DNA of 64,000 nucleotides from Umbilicaria muhlenbergii (Eukaryota; Ascomycota; Lecanoromycetes; Umbilicariales; Umbilicariaceae). The stretch lies in assembly GCA_000611775.1 (NCBI GenBank), contig KK106984.1, forward strand, positions 2,452,580 through 2,516,579. Reading direction: 5' to 3'. The notes below the pieces were generated by a model. That model did no database searches. It was given only the letters and a program-made list of their open reading frames with translations, and had not been told where the DNA came from. Both the position numbers and the translations under genes were made by a program. Positions within the stretch are counted from its first letter, which is position 1. The number at the start of each line of letters is the position of its first letter. This document shows, piece by piece, positions 1 to 12,211 of the stretch.

Positions 1-2879
1 AACGAGCTGTACTCAATTTACCTGTTGGTGTAGATCCCGTCGGCGGGATCTGGTCTCAAGTTTCTACATCAGCCAGGCAGGAAATCCTGATGATGCAGGA
101 AAAGCAGTACTCCGGTGTAGACTATCGAGAGGTTGTTATCGACGACAGGACTTCAACACCGCTAAACAACTTCTCCAGCATAGTGGATCTCCTGCAATGG
201 CGGGTTGCACGGCAAGCTGAAGAGCTTTCATATTGCACGATCGACGGAAGAGGACGAGAAGGCAAGGGGGTAACTTGGAAGAAGTTCGACACCAAGGTTG
301 CGGCTGTTGCTATGTATCTGCAGAACAAAGCCAAGGTGAAAGCTGGAGATCACCTCATACTCATGTATACACACTCCGAGGACTTTGTTTACGCCGTCCA
401 CGCTTGCTTCTGCCTTGGTGTCGTCGCGATCCCAATGGCTCCGCTCGATCAAAACCGCCTCAACGAAGACGCACCTGCCTTTCTTCATATGGTAGCAGAT
501 TTCCGTGTGAAGGCTGTCTTAGTCAATGCAGATGTCGACCATCTTCTAAAGCAGAAGATTGTCTCCCAGCACATTAAGCAGTCAGCTCAGGTTCTCAAAG
601 TGGCTATCCCTCCCACGTTCAGCACCGCAAAGCCTCCAAGACAGTCACACGGGTGTCGAGAGCTTGGTCTCACCATGAAGCCTGCGTGGGTTCAATCAGG
701 CTATCCAGTCCTTGTTTGGACGTACTGGACACCTGATCAGCGGAGGGTAGCAGTACAGCTAGGGCATGACACAATAATGGGCACTTGCAAAGTACAGAAG
801 GAGACCTGTCAGATGACGAGTTCACGGCCTGTACTAGGATGTGTCCGGAGTACAAGCGGTTTGGGTTTCATTCATACTTGCTTGATGGGTGTCTTTGTTG
901 GTAGGTTCAGCGTAATCTATGTCGTAGATGCCACACTAACTATATGCAGGTGCTCCAACATATCTGGTCTCACCCGTCGATTTTGCCGCTAACCCGCAAT
1001 CTCTCTTCCTAACTTTGTCACGATACAAGATCAAGGACACCTATGCGACCAGTCAAATGCTAGATCATGCAATGGGCACGATGGCTGGTAAAGGCTTCAG
1101 GTTGCACGAGCTTAAGAATATGATGATCTCGACCGAGGGTAGACCCAGAGTCGATGTCTGTAAGTATTCGGGATCATTGAAGACCATAATTGTGAAACTC
1201 ACAACTGTCAGTCCAAAAGGTCCGCTTGCATTTCGCCTCCACTGGTCTGGACCGTACAGCAATTAACACTATCTACTCCCATGTCCTCAATCCTATGATC
1301 GCTTCTCGCTCTTACATGTGCATTGAGCCCATTGAGTTATGGCTCGATACGCGCGCACTCCGCAAGGGTCTCGTCTATCCAGTAGATCCCGATTCCGACC
1401 CGTCAGCCCTCCTCGTCCAAGATTCTGGCATGGTCCCAGTAAGTACTCAGATCGCGATCGTCAATCCCGAGACGTGTCGACTCTGCCATGTTGGTGAGTA
1501 CGGTGAGATATGGGTGCAGTCTGAAGCTTGCGTCAAATCTTTCTACGGCAGCAAGGATGCCTTCGACGCAGAGAGATTCAACGGAAGGACTCTCGAAGGG
1601 AATCCGAATGACACCTACGTAAGGACAGGAGATTTAGGATTCCTACATAATGTGACACGCCCAATCGGACCTGGCGGCCAACAGGTCGAGATGCAAATAC
1701 TTTTCGTCCTTGGGAGTATTGGTGAGACTTTTGAGGTGAACGGCTTGAGCCACTTCCCTATGGACATCGAGTACTCAGTCGAAAAGTGCCATCGAAACAT
1801 TGTCCCTGGCGGATGGTAAGTTCTTGACCTCAACCGAATACTGATCGGTTATGCTGAATTCGTACAGTGCTGTCTTCCAGGCCGGTGGCCTCGTTGTGGT
1901 CCTTGTCGAAGTAGGGCGCAAAGCCTATCTTGCATCCATGGTTCCGGTCATTGTGAATGCTATTCTCAATGAGCATCAACTCGTTGTCGACATCATCGCG
2001 TTCGTCTCCAAGGGGGACTTTCCCCGCTCTCGCCTTGGTGAGAAGCAAAGAGGGAAGATTTTAGGGTCGTGGGTCACACGCAAGATGCGCACCATAGCCC
2101 AGTTCGCCATCAAAGACGCCGACCGTGCTGACAGCCAGATTACCGAGGTGGCGGAGCCGAGAAGCACAATTGGCAGTATAAGGAACGGAAGTCTCCTAGG
2201 TGGACCTACGTCGTTGCGCAATGTAGAGGCCTCACCGGCGATGGTTGACGAGCCGAAGCAGGAAACGGCAAGAGATTACGCACCAATTCCGACAGGCATC
2301 TCGGAAATGCCTGCTGACTATGAGAACTCAATCATGGAGTCTCCTCCTTTACCAATTGCAGACCACAGGCAAGCTGGCGACACATCCACGCAGAAACACC
2401 GTCCTGGAAACATCGACTTCGGGCTGCAACCCTATGAGTCAGATCGTCCCCATGAGCTGGATGATGCTCCGCTCAGTTCAGCGATCTCGCCAGGCTACTA
2501 CCAAAACGATGGCTTGGATCGCCACATCCCCAATCTCCAATTCGACGAGTACGACCCCAATGGTAACCCCTATGGAGATGAACTCGCGCCCGAACCTCGC
2601 TACGACAACAAACCTACACTCAGCCTCCCCTCTGTTGCCGGCCGCGAGGGTCTTGTGCCGGAAGAGTTCATGTGGACCCCGCCGAGTCCACAAGATCGGC
2701 GACAGGCAGGCGGTGGCGGAGGCTTGAGGGTAGCGAACGCGAACAGCGATGATGACGATGATTGGCCAAAAGAGGCAATTATGCATATGAACCTTGCCGG
2801 GACAGGTAACACAAGGGGGGCGAGTAGAGATGTCCAAGAGCCGCGGTACGACGGGAGCGGGTACGGTGATGCGTTATAG
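1..2879 (+). CDS. CPS1: CPS1/DIP2-like adenylate-forming (AMP-binding) protein, C-terminal part, 5' end outside the window
   Basis: The reading frame is open to the left edge, so the N-terminal part is missing. Exons as read: <1-900, 950-1159, 1212-1815 and 1868-2879, with introns of 49, 52 and 52 nt. The joined product carries features of the ANL (acyl/aryl-CoA ligase, FAAL-like) superfamily, including the adenylation-domain signature YVRTGDLGF near 1617-1643. It ends in a low-complexity tail of about 200 residues rich in Pro, Asp and Gly. The family (fungal CPS1, animal DIP2) is large, with tandem adenylate-forming domains. CPS1 was first described as a pathogenicity factor resembling a peptide synthetase, but it lacks the condensation and thiolation modules of an NRPS, and none is seen here. 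Its substrate is unknown to me. Family assignment is firm; exact exon ends could be off by a base or two. Confidence 0.88.
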
Positions 2880-3410
2880 GAGCGTTCTTGATATTTCGGC
2901 GACGCTTCGGATAAGGCGGTGTTTGCTGTACAGGCATCTATGGGTGTTGCAAATCCGTGATGGTTGGTGTGTGCAATCAATTCTACACAGCAGCAGGTTT
3001 ATTCGGCCATTATGCATGAAGTCTAAGGGTTTTATGATGGGATCTTGGGGTCACGCAGTATACGAAGAGATGCTATACATATTGTATATACTTTTCGATA
3101 CGTTATGAGCTGCTACTGCGTCCTAGGCAGGACAAGTTGGACGTAAATAATTCAAGTTTGACCACGGAACCTGCGTATCACAAAAGTGCTTTGTACTCTG
3201 CTTTTTTTGAATACAACGTAATCGGTTATGACCAGACGTGATATGATAGCGCTGTTGATGAAAGCTGATAATGTAAACCAAAGATTCGGACTGTTTCGGC
3301 GCCTGCAGCATCAATCCCGCTTTTCGACCGGGGGCAACTTTGCCGAGCCTGATATCTTGACATTTTATTTTGGCGACCTAAGATTATTGGGAAAGCCGAA
3401 CTACGGAACA
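2880..3410. other. Intergenic: CPS1 3' flank and DRS1 promoter region
   Basis: Two plus-strand genes flank this 0.5 kb. An AT-rich patch (TATACATATTGTATATAC-like) lies near 3074-3092. The DRS1 frame is open upstream to 3228, but that extension is not acidic or helicase-like and is probably untranslated leader. No RNA gene or repeat was seen. Confidence 0.5.
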
Positions 3411-5984
3411 ATGGCACCGGCCTCAAAGCATGCCGTCCAAGAGGAGGATTTCGTCCTGACTATATCCGACGATGACGCCGATATTCCTGTCTTCGACGAC
3501 GACGACGAAGAAGCGCACGAAATCCCATCCGAAACCACCCACAGCGCAGCTACAAACGGTAAAAAGCGAAAACGAAGTACAGAAGACGCTTCAGTGTCTC
3601 AAGGCACCAGGAACGGCATAAAGAAGAAGGCGAAGAAGTCTAAAAAGGGCAAGGCTTCGGTTGTAACTAGCAATGCTGGCCAGAGCGACCAGGAAGCGGA
3701 GACATGGGCAGCTGGCGGCGAGGACGATGGAGCCATGAATTCGGATTTTGAATTTCAGGTGGGGAATGTTGACAGAGGGGTGGTGGAAGACTTTGATGGC
3801 TGGGGTCTCGACGGCGTGGAGAAGGGTAATGTGGGCAGGGGAAATAGGAAGGGTGTGGACATTGACGAGTTGATTGCACGGCGGAGGAAGGGTACACAGG
3901 TGGAAGGAGTCGGAGAACCTCGAAATGGTGTAGGTAAGCTAGGGGCGGAGGAGGTTGACGAGGAGGAAGAGGAAGATACTGGGTCGGACGCGGAGGATGT
4001 TGAAGGCCTGGAGGAGGAAGAGGACGAAGAACTACTGGCACCAGATGGATTTGGTATGGGGGCTACGGGAGAAGACGACGAAGACACGGAAGGTGTAGGG
4101 CAGGCTGAAAGCGAGGAGGAATCCAGTGCCGATGAGGGAGGATCAGAAGACGAGTCTGTAGCCTCGCCAGTGCCGCACCCCGACGATGAGGGGTCTGATG
4201 TCTCATCAGCAGACGAAGATGACGATGGCGCAGAGCAAGCTCGACGAGAGGCTTTCTTTGCGCCAGAAGAGAAGACGGACAAATCAACATCATCCAAAGA
4301 CCTGTCGTCCAGCTCCTTCCAAAACATGTCCCTGTCTCGGCCCATCCTCAGAGGTCTTGCCGCTGTTGGCTTCACGGAGCCCACGCCTATCCAAACGAAG
4401 ACCATACCTGTTGCGCTCTTAGGTAAAGATGTCGTTGGTGGTGCCGTGACGGGGTCCGGAAAGACAGCGGCTTTTATCATCCCCATCCTCGAACGCTTAC
4501 TTTACCGCCCCAAGAAAGTACCCACAAGCCGGGTGGGAATTTTGATGCCCACACGAGAACTAGCAGTGCAATGCTTCAACGTAACAAAGAAATTGGCGAG
4601 TTTCACTGACGTGACGTTCTGTCAGCTGGTTGGAGGTTTCAGTCTCCGAGAACAGGAGAACGTGTTGAGGACCAGACCAGATGTGATCATCGCCACGCCT
4701 GGACGTTTCATCGACCACATGCGGAACTCGCCAAGCTTCACAGTCGACACACTGGAGATACTGGTACTTGATGAAGCAGATCGTATGCTGGAAGACGGGT
4801 TCGCGGACGAGCTGAACGAGATCCTTACCACCATTCCCAAATCCCGCCAGACTATGCTTTTCTCCGCAACGATGACGGACAGTGTGGACAAGCTCATTCG
4901 AGTGGGCCTCAACAGACCGGTGCGACTCCTGGTCGATGCCAAGAAGCAGACCGTGGGCACCCTCGTCCAGGAATTCGTTCGCATCCGTCCAGGCCGGGAG
5001 GACAAGCGTCTCGCATACCTGATGTATCTCTGCGAAAACATCTACACCGACAGAGTGATCATCTTCTTCCGCCAAAAGCGCGAAGCCCACCGCGTCCGCG
5101 TCATCTTCGGTCTCTGCGGTCTCAAAGCCTCCGAACTCCACGGCAGCATGTCTCAAGAACAGGTAAGCCCCCCGATCCCCCTCCCCACCCATCTCAACAC
5201 TAAAACCCCCCGTCAGCGCATCGCAAGCGTCGAGTCCTTCCGCTCCGGCACCTCCTCCTTCCTCCTCGCCACCGACGTCGCCTCCCGCGGCCTCGACATC
5301 AAAGGCGTCGAAACGGTCATCAACTACGAAGCGCCGCAATCCCACGAAATCTACCTCCACCGCGTCGGCCGCACCGCGCGCGCCGGCCGCACCGGCCGCG
5401 CCTGCACCATCGCCGCCGAGCCCGACCGCAAAGTCGTCAAAGCGGCCGTCAAATCCGCGCGCGCCCAGGGGGCTAAAATAGCCAGCCGCGTCGTCGACGC
5501 CGGCGCGGCGGACGCTTGGGCGGAGAAACTCGAACGTATGGCGGATGAGGTGGAGGATGTGCTGCGGGAGGAGAAAGAGGAGAAGGTGCTGGGGCAGGCG
5601 GAGATGCAGGTGCGGAAGGGGGAGAATCTCATGGTGCATGAGGAGGAGATTCTCAGTCGACCGAAGCGCACTTGGTTTGAGAGCGAGCGGGAGAAGAAGA
5701 TGGCGAAGGTGAGGGGCGGGGTGGAGTTGAATGGGGTGGAGAGTAAGGCAGGGAAGAAGAAACCGGGGAAGTTGAGTAATAAGGATAAGAAGAGGTTGGA
5801 TGATGGGAGGGAGAGGAGGGAGGGGAAGGTTTGGAAGAAGGGGAGGGAGGAGAGGGGTGCGGGTGGGAAGGGTGGGGGTGGGGGTGGAGGGGCGAAGAAG
5901 GGGGTAAGAGGGGGAGCGGCGATGAGAGGGGGTTCGAAGAGAGGAGGTGGAGGTGGTAGGGGCCGGGGGGGTGGTAGACGATAG
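3411..5984 (+). CDS. DRS1: ATP-dependent RNA helicase Drs1 (DEAD-box, 60S ribosome biogenesis)
   Basis: Exons 3411-5162 and 5217-5984 encode about 839 residues. The helicase motifs appear in order: GFTEPTPIQ (Q motif), [10 protein letters not shown] (about residue 346), [26 protein letters not shown] (DEAD near residue 453), [24 protein letters not shown] and [13 protein letters not shown]. The N-terminal third is strongly acidic and has basic NLS-like stretches ([17 protein letters not shown]). The C-terminus is lysine-rich and ends in an RGG/poly-Gly tail, as in nucleolar helicases. Drs1 acts in the nucleolus in pre-rRNA processing and 60S assembly. ATG 3411 was chosen because it gives the expected acidic start; an in-frame open extension reaches 3228. 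The 54-nt intron (5163-5216) lies between SMSQEQ and RIASVESF, is a multiple of three and has no stop, so retention would add 18 residues. Confidence 0.93.
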   Translation: MAPASKHAVQEEDFVLTISDDDADIPVFDDDDEEAHEIPSETTHSAATNGKKRKRSTEDASVSQGTRNGIKKKAKKSKKGKASVVTSNAGQSDQEAETWAAGGEDDGAMNSDFEFQVGNVDRGVVEDFDGWGLDGVEKGNVGRGNRKGVDIDELIARRRKGTQVEGVGEPRNGVGKLGAEEVDEEEEEDTGSDAEDVEGLEEEEDEELLAPDGFGMGATGEDDEDTEGVGQAESEEESSADEGGSEDESVASPVPHPDDEGSDVSSADEDDDGAEQARREAFFAPEEKTDKSTSSKDLSSSSFQNMSLSRPILRGLAAVGFTEPTPIQTKTIPVALLGKDVVGGAVTGSGKTAAFIIPILERLLYRPKKVPTSRVGILMPTRELAVQCFNVTKKLASFTDVTFCQLVGGFSLREQENVLRTRPDVIIATPGRFIDHMRNSPSFTVDTLEILVLDEADRMLEDGFADELNEILTTIPKSRQTMLFSATMTDSVDKLIRVGLNRPVRLLVDAKKQTVGTLVQEFVRIRPGREDKRLAYLMYLCENIYTDRVIIFFRQKREAHRVRVIFGLCGLKASELHGSMSQEQVSPPIPLPTHLNTKTPRQRIASVESFRSGTSSFLLATDVASRGLDIKGVETVINYEAPQSHEIYLHRVGRTARAGRTGRACTIAAEPDRKVVKAAVKSARAQGAKIASRVVDAGAADAWAEKLERMADEVEDVLREEKEEKVLGQAEMQVRKGENLMVHEEEILSRPKRTWFESEREKKMAKVRGGVELNGVESKAGKKKPGKLSNKDKKRLDDGRERREGKVWKKGREERGAGGKGGGGGGGAKKGVRGGAAMRGGSKRGGGGGRGRGGGRR

Positions 5985-6584
5985 TCACCGGGTGATTAGC
6001 TTTACTACCCACCAAAATCCACTGTTCTTCAGCGGAACAAGATCACAGTTCAAAGGCACGTGGACTAGTAGACATGATTCTGTATTCAAGGATTCTGTAC
6101 TCGAAGAGTGGAGATTCTAAGCATACACAATCGCTTGCCCACATAAATTGCACACCCGCTTCTTCTCCTGCAGTCCTTGATGTAAGCATTACAGTACCAT
6201 TCGGTAAGTATTTGCCGGTGGATAATGTATCTATCGGCAAATACTCACGGCCTAGCAGTGATAACCAGTTACAGACTTGTCGGAAGATGTTAGCAGCAGT
6301 GATGTGATTCTCGCTAGTGAAAAGATGGCTGTGTGTAATCGTGAAAGAATCCGTGAATGTAAGCATCAAGCATCGCAATTTCATGCTGACCATGACGTGG
6401 TCGTCAGTGTCAGGCTACCCCAGATCCCAAAGATGAAGCTCGTTCCGTGGTTCTGGGTGGTGAAGGCTGCGACTAAGATGCTTTGGGGACGATGACACTT
6501 GTGATCTTCATCAGGTGAGCGACGTCAAGGCTGCAGGGGTCGTCAGTAAAGGTAATTAACCACAATTTTACAGTCCCATATAAC
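5985..6584. other. Convergent intergenic spacer DRS1 / GNAT gene
   Basis: This is the 3' flank of both neighbours and has no credible coding frame. It contains one perfect inverted repeat, listed separately at 6207-6245. Confidence 0.5.
6207..6245. repeat. 11-bp perfect inverted repeat (potential hairpin)
   Basis: AGTATTTGCCG at 6207-6217 is the exact reverse complement of CGGCAAATACT at 6235-6245, with a 17-nt spacer. It lies between two converging genes, so it could form a hairpin in either 3' UTR. Its function is unknown and chance is possible. Confidence 0.55.
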
Positions 6585-9500
6585 TCACTCCTTCTCAAAC
6601 TTGCGCCCGATCCCAGGCAGGTTGCCGACTTGCTCGAACTGCCATTGACTCAACCATTTCTTTTGCCAGGTGAGATCCTTGGCATCGTTGGGATCGTGCG
6701 GAATACTGATCAAGATCCGAGCGATCGTCCTCAGTCCACCACCTTCGTACTGGATCGGGTTGTCGGCGATGAAATCCGTGCCTTGACGACAGTAATACCC
6801 GTTGTCCAAAGCGGCGATCATTCTGTCAACCAAAGTCTTACCAATCCCGTGGCGAAGATGTTGGTGATGGACCCAGAACTGGAGCTCGCAGGTGAACCGA
6901 TACATGTTGCCACTCTCGCTAAAATCCTCGGCGTATGCAAACCCTACAATGGTCTCCACATTATCGCGTCGCAAGCGCCCACCGCGATTGCCGCTCTTCA
7001 AAACCGCGACAAGAAACGCGAAGTGCTCTCCAGTAGCATCTCTCCAACGCGTTTGCCACTGAGCCTCTGTCAGCTCCACTCGCTCGCTAGCTACCACGGA
7101 GTTCTTGACATAGTGGTTGTAGATCTGTGTGATCTGGCGCATATCAGAGGCAACAGCTGGACGGATGTAGATGTTGGCCTTCGGGACATGTGGGTTTGGA
7201 GGTGGAACATAGCTTTCATAGTGGAGCTTTGTCGCTACCCTGAAAGCTCTTCGATCTTCTTTGCTAAGTTTCTTTTCCTTGTACACCTTCTTGTGGTAAG
7301 CAAGAGCCGAGTCTTTCGCGGTCTGATGGATACGAGCATGAGTGAAAGGGTCATTTGGGAGCAGGGTCTCGGACACCTCGTCTTCAACTGGTAGGTCCAA
7401 CTTCTCAAGTCCACCAGCTGGCTTACTCCCGTTTAGGAAATCGGGATCACGGATATTGATCTGGATTGGCTCGTTCAGAGCAGCTTCGGCGCGCTCATCC
7501 AGCCAGCCTTCCATGGCTTTCAGATGTCTAGCGTCTGTGTTGTCAAAGGAAGGCCGTGCATCCCATTCCACTGGTGCTGGTGCCCAATTACCTTCCCAAT
7601 CATGCAGTTGCGGCTCGTACTGAAGTTTCATCCTCGGTCTTGTCTCCCCATCATTAACAGCAACGTTGGAGTCGATTGATGCGCTTCCCAATGCATTACT
7701 GACTTGTTCCGACACCTTTCCAGGCGGCGTAACGTTGTCGAAGGCTTTTGATCGACCCTCCACTCTCTCAGGCACAGCTGGCAACACAGATTCGATGAGT
7801 GGGTTTTCAGACGGGGTTATGACGGCCACTTGCGTATTCGCGGGGTCGTCATGGCCTTGCGTCAGAGTTGATGGAGTAGCTACGCACCCTTGCCCGGTTT
7901 TTACAGAAAGGCCGTGCTGTGGTTGATTTCCAAGATGACCATTTGATTCTGAAAGCACTCCTTGAGGTATTTCTGCAGCCACGAAGGAGACCGGAGATGC
8001 TTTAAGAGGCTTATCTTTGCGTGCAGGCCTTCGCAAATGAGGGGGCAAATGCGCGTCTTCTTCTTCAAACTCAGCTAATGCGGTCAGCGCGGCGACATCA
8101 GCTGGAACATCGACAAGCTGCTTCAGAGGAGAGGGCGCGCGTAAATGAGGAGGAATGAAGGTGTCTTTCCCGGCATCTCGTCCCTGCGACATTTGAGGAT
8201 TCTGGATCTCTGCCTTCCTTGGATGAATGGAAGGATTTTCGTTTTCCTTCAGACTTGGTTGTTTGACGGATTTAGCTTGCATGCTGAGACCTTTTGCAGG
8301 ATATGGCACAGTATCCTTCAACATCTCAGACAGAGCAGGTTGAGGATGCACCATTGAGTTCTTGCGCTCACGGGACGAAAACGTTGGCTGCAAACTCCAC
8401 TTTGGAAGGTCGTTCAATGAGAAGTTGTTGGGTGTGATGGATTTACTCCAATCGAGGTGTTCGGGACTGGCACTCGGTGTGTCCCAGTCAGAAACTGCAG
8501 CTGGTGGACTGGCTACCAGGGTAGTGGAGGTGGCCGACCTAAGGACAGAAGCTTTTGGACGAGTACTGTTCACATCCGACTTGTTCTTAGCCTCACGTGG
8601 AGATTGGTTTGTGCATGCACCCGGAGCCTGTTCGACTTGTACTGGATCAGCTTTGGGTGTGGACGCGTCCATGGTGATAATCTGAACTGCAAGGCTTGAC
8701 GCAGCGACAGTAGTGGAACCTCCAATCGCTGATGTCCCGTGCTGACGTTGATGAGAAATGGGTTTGGACGGGTTAGCAGTAACGTGACCGGTGGCAGCAG
8801 GAACGTGATCGGCGGTGGCAGGCACTCCTTGGGGCTGAAAGCCGCGTTGACGTCGCTCAACAGTTTGATGGCCAAACGATTGCATCTGGTTCAAGCCAGT
8901 ATCGGTTACACCTCCAGAAGCAATTACACGTCCTTGTGCGGGTCTGTTACCTGTGTTGTGTAAGCCATCAGCTGAAGGTCCTATTGTCAGGTGCTATTGA
9001 TGTTATTTATTGTTCATATTGTTGCACTTACCTCGGGAACGACCCATTGATGAGCTTCGAGATGGTGTTCGATGATCTGACTGCATACCACGAAGTAAGT
9101 TCTGGATTTGTCCTATGGCTGATATCGGTCGACGCGTAACGAAAGACGTGTCTTGGTTCATGGTGAGGTTGGTGGTGGGGATGGTGGCTGTTTGTGACGG
9201 CTCCTCGGTTGTGTGAGGTTGGGCTGAGTGGTTGGGCTGAGCTTGAGCCACCCCGGATTGCATCGACACACCCGGAGACACCCCCGGGATTGAACCTGCT
9301 GCCGCACGTGCTTGTTCCTTCCGGCGGCGCATCTTATTTCGGTTCTTCTGGGATGGAGTTGGTTTCCCTTTACCGGTTTCGATCTTGGTATTGTCGTCTC
9401 CTTTCTCGAGCAAGACCTTTCCTGGTGTTGCATCTACTGGAAGCTTCACCACGTCTTTGTTGGCATCGGAAGCCGGAATCAGGATATTTGCTAGGTTGCG

Positions 9501-11012
9501 AGAAGACGGTTCCTCTTGTGCGTCTTGGATCATAGGTTGGGTGAGGTACTCTTTCGCATGGACGGGTATTCTTCGAACTTTATACCTAGACTTCGGGATA
9601 AGGACCCTCCTAACGTTTTCAGAAGTTGTGGGCTGCCGTGTGTTCGAAGAGAGAAGGATTCTAGTCGCATCAACTCCGTTATTTATGAGGTTATCGCCCG
9701 CTTTTGTCGTGCTATGAAGCTGCCCATTAGGCCCGTTCAATCTGGCATCGAGGTCTTCGTTGACTGTGCGACTTGTACCCAGCGCCTGAGGAATCGCGGT
9801 CTCCTCGATACTGCTGAGTGGGGGAGCATACTTCGGTTTGCGCATGCCACCTATCTTTTGCTCCTGCACTTGTACCTTCGAAGCTTGAACTTGCTCTGTA
9901 TCGGCATTCCTCAATGGACCGATCTCAGTCCGGAGCACCAGAGGCTGCGGTTCCCTTCCCGGTAACCCTCCGGACTGGGAAGGCGTCTCACGGACTTGAT
10001 TCTTCGGAGGCCTCGTCTTAACATTGCCTGCATCCACGGGAGTTTTCCGGTCCGAGAGTGCTCCAGGCGAGTATTTCTTGGGACGGCGCTTGTTAGGCCA
10101 TGAGCGACCTTTCTTGCGTGCCGCTAAACGCGAATCGTCCGTGGCGACACCAGAAATCGCCTGTTCTCTAGCTGCTGGTATAGGACCATTGAGCTCCCCA
10201 AAAGGCACATTGGGCTCCTGAGGAAGTGTAATGGTACCCTGAGAATTTCCGAATGGTGTTTTATCCACCTGGGCAAGCTCTGCGTTGGCCGCGCGGCTTG
10301 CTTGATCAACGCCGGGCGCTTCCATTGTTTGCTTGATAGTGGACTTAGTTTCGCCGCTTATTCGATTTGGTTTGGGAGAAGGCGCGGCATCTGCGCCATG
10401 ATGATCCTCAGATGCAAAGGTATGTTGCTTTTTGTGATAAATTTTCTTTTTCTTCTTTGGAAGCTTCTCCGGGGCCACCGAGTCCAACGGATCTTTTGAG
10501 GCACTAGGATGACTGATGATTGTTGGGACAGTTTCTTGATTGGAGCTCTCTGCGTCGACGGACGCTCCAATGGAGCTTGACTCTGTCAGTGCCAGAATTT
10601 CGGTTGGTGAAACGGTATGTGAGCTGGAACGCTTCTCTGAACTATTCGGGAAATACTGCTGCTTCATGCCACCGTCTAGAGGAATGTCATGGTTGACAAG
10701 TTCTGTACATATAATTCAGAAGCTATTTTGACAAAATCTCGGGGCAACACATTTCATATGTTGGACGAACTCACCAGTGGGGCCGCGGATATTTGACAAC
10801 TCGAACGAAGGAGTCTCTTTGCTTGATGCGTTTCGATTCATGGGACTTGCAGAAAGCGGTGTGTCTTCCTTCGTAGTCGTCGGCGTCTGAAGGTTGTCCA
10901 TGTTGTCAGGACTGACAATGCTTGTTGGCCCTTGAGTCTCGGTCATTGCCCGAGGAATGTTCAAGACCGTAGAGACTTCTGCGGCAGCGCTCATTTCAGC
11001 GGTAGCACCCAT
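6585..11012 (-). CDS. Large disordered protein with C-terminal GNAT N-acetyltransferase domain
   Basis: Exons on the minus strand are 11012-10775, 10702-9032 and 8980-6585, giving about 1,434 residues; introns are 72 and 51 nt. About the first 1,200 residues are Ser/Pro/Gln/Lys-rich and look disordered, with basic patches (KKKKKIYHKK). The last 200 residues form a GNAT fold: a start like NIYIRPAVASDMRQITQIYN, and the acetyl-CoA pyrophosphate loop RHGIGKTLVDRM. The substrate cannot be told. Repeated short phrases such as FIPPHLR and HLPPHLRRP precede the domain. An in-frame stop lies just upstream (11094-11096) and no other ATG is in frame, so ATG 11012 is the simplest start; a 5' intron with an acceptor near 11075 is an alternative. 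ARL2 is divergent from it. Confidence 0.78.
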
Positions 11013-11365
11013 TTCTCCAGCACGGTCCACTACGGTATCAGCACAAAAGGACGGAGCTGTGTCGGCAATTACTTCCCTAAGCAATATGACGTGTCAACTA
11101 AGTTTGATTGACACGTAATGATGTGGATGACTGAACAGGTTCAGCAGAGGTGGTGGGTCAGGCGTAAGGAAGTGGAGTGTGACGGTGATTTGCAGTCGAT
11201 CAGGGCTCGCAGCTAGACGGCAGAGTGAATGAGCGAGCAACTTCAAGTTTGAAGCGACACAACTACAACGAGAAGCAGCGAGGCGAGGCACCTTGCAACT
11301 TTAAAGCTCGGCGAAAAACTTGACAATCTGTAGTAGGAGACTCAGTGAGGCAGAGAAGAGCGAGA
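11013..11365. promoter_or_regulatory. Divergent spacer between the GNAT gene and ARL2
   Basis: These 353 bp separate two divergent start codons and must hold both promoters or leaders. I see no clear TATA box. A possible 5' leader intron of the minus-strand gene ends in this interval. Confidence 0.4.
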
Positions 11366-12211
11366 ATGCTTTCGATACTACGAAAGGCCCGGTTGAAAGA
11401 CAAGGAGATGCGTGTGTTAATGCTGTGAGCAGACCGCTCCCCAGCCTGTGGAGCTTCACTGTTGGGTCATATTAACCCACCCACAGCGGTCTGGACAATG
11501 CCGGCAAGACGACAATAGTGAAGAGGATTATGGACGAGGATGTGAATAGTGTTAGCCCGACCTTGGGTTTTATTATCAAGACTATTGATTATGAGGGGTG
11601 AGTGCTATTAGCCATCTTGCTTCACGATCAATCGTTGACAGCATGTGGGAAGTTACAAACTCGACATCTGTATGAATGCGCCTGCTCCCACTCCTACTAT
11701 ACATATGGCCTCTTTCATACTGATGCTGCAGTCCAGGGGATGTTGGGGGTCAGAAGACTCTGCGCTCCTACTGGAGGAACTATTTCGAAAAGACGGATGC
11801 CCTTATATGGGTCGTTGACGCCACTGACCGTCTACGCATCGAGGACTGCAGGGAAGAGCTGGCAGGACTGTTGCTCGAGGAGGTCAGTATCGTTTAAACC
11901 TTGCCACCAACGAACGCTGATGTAGCCCGTAGCGATTGATGGGCGCAAGTCTCCTGGTGTTCTCTAACAAGACTGATGTTACGGGCTGTATGGATAATGA
12001 TGACATCCGACGAGTAAGGCAGAAACCCCGCATCATCCCGCACGAATCGAGCGTTAATACTCGGCAGGAACTCCAGCTGGATGCGATCAAGACGCATAAG
12101 TGGACGATAATCCGATGCAGTGCAATCACGGGGGCGAACTTGAAAGAAGGTCTGGAATGGGTCGTTCAAGATGCCAGGGACAGGCTTTTCACTTTCGCCG
12201 CTGGCCGCTAA
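11366..12211 (+). CDS. ARL2: ADP-ribosylation factor-like GTPase Arl2 (Cin4/Alp41)
   Basis: Five exons were read: 11366-11424, 11487-11597, 11653-11669, 11737-11882 and 11933-12211, coding 203 residues. The product starts [16 protein letters not shown] and has the P-loop GLDNAGKTT, the switch I region SPTLGF, the switch [22 protein letters not shown] and the guanine-specificity motif NKTD. Arl2 works with tubulin cofactors in alpha/beta-tubulin assembly and microtubule function. Residue 2 is Leu, not the myristoylated Gly of Arf. The third exon is only 17 nt and supplies the YKLDI segment between G and WDVGG; leaving it out deletes part of the conserved core and breaks the frame. The C-terminus is about 20 residues longer than the mammalian protein (184). 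Confidence 0.92.

Noticed and set aside
1-2879. Nonribosomal peptide synthetase or metabolite cluster at the left edge
   Set aside because: The adenylate-forming protein has no thiolation or condensation module in the visible part, and its neighbours are housekeeping genes. It fits CPS1/DIP2.
3755-4486. Antisense Ser/Pro-rich open frame in the DRS1 acidic region
   Set aside because: GAN-rich acidic codons on the sense strand read as Ser/Pro on the other; low complexity only.
4560-5639. Long antisense open frame (359 codons) opposite DRS1
   Set aside because: It mirrors the helicase coding strand; its composition (Asp/Glu/Gly/Ala with no domain) follows from the codon use of the sense gene, and it spans the DRS1 intron without change.
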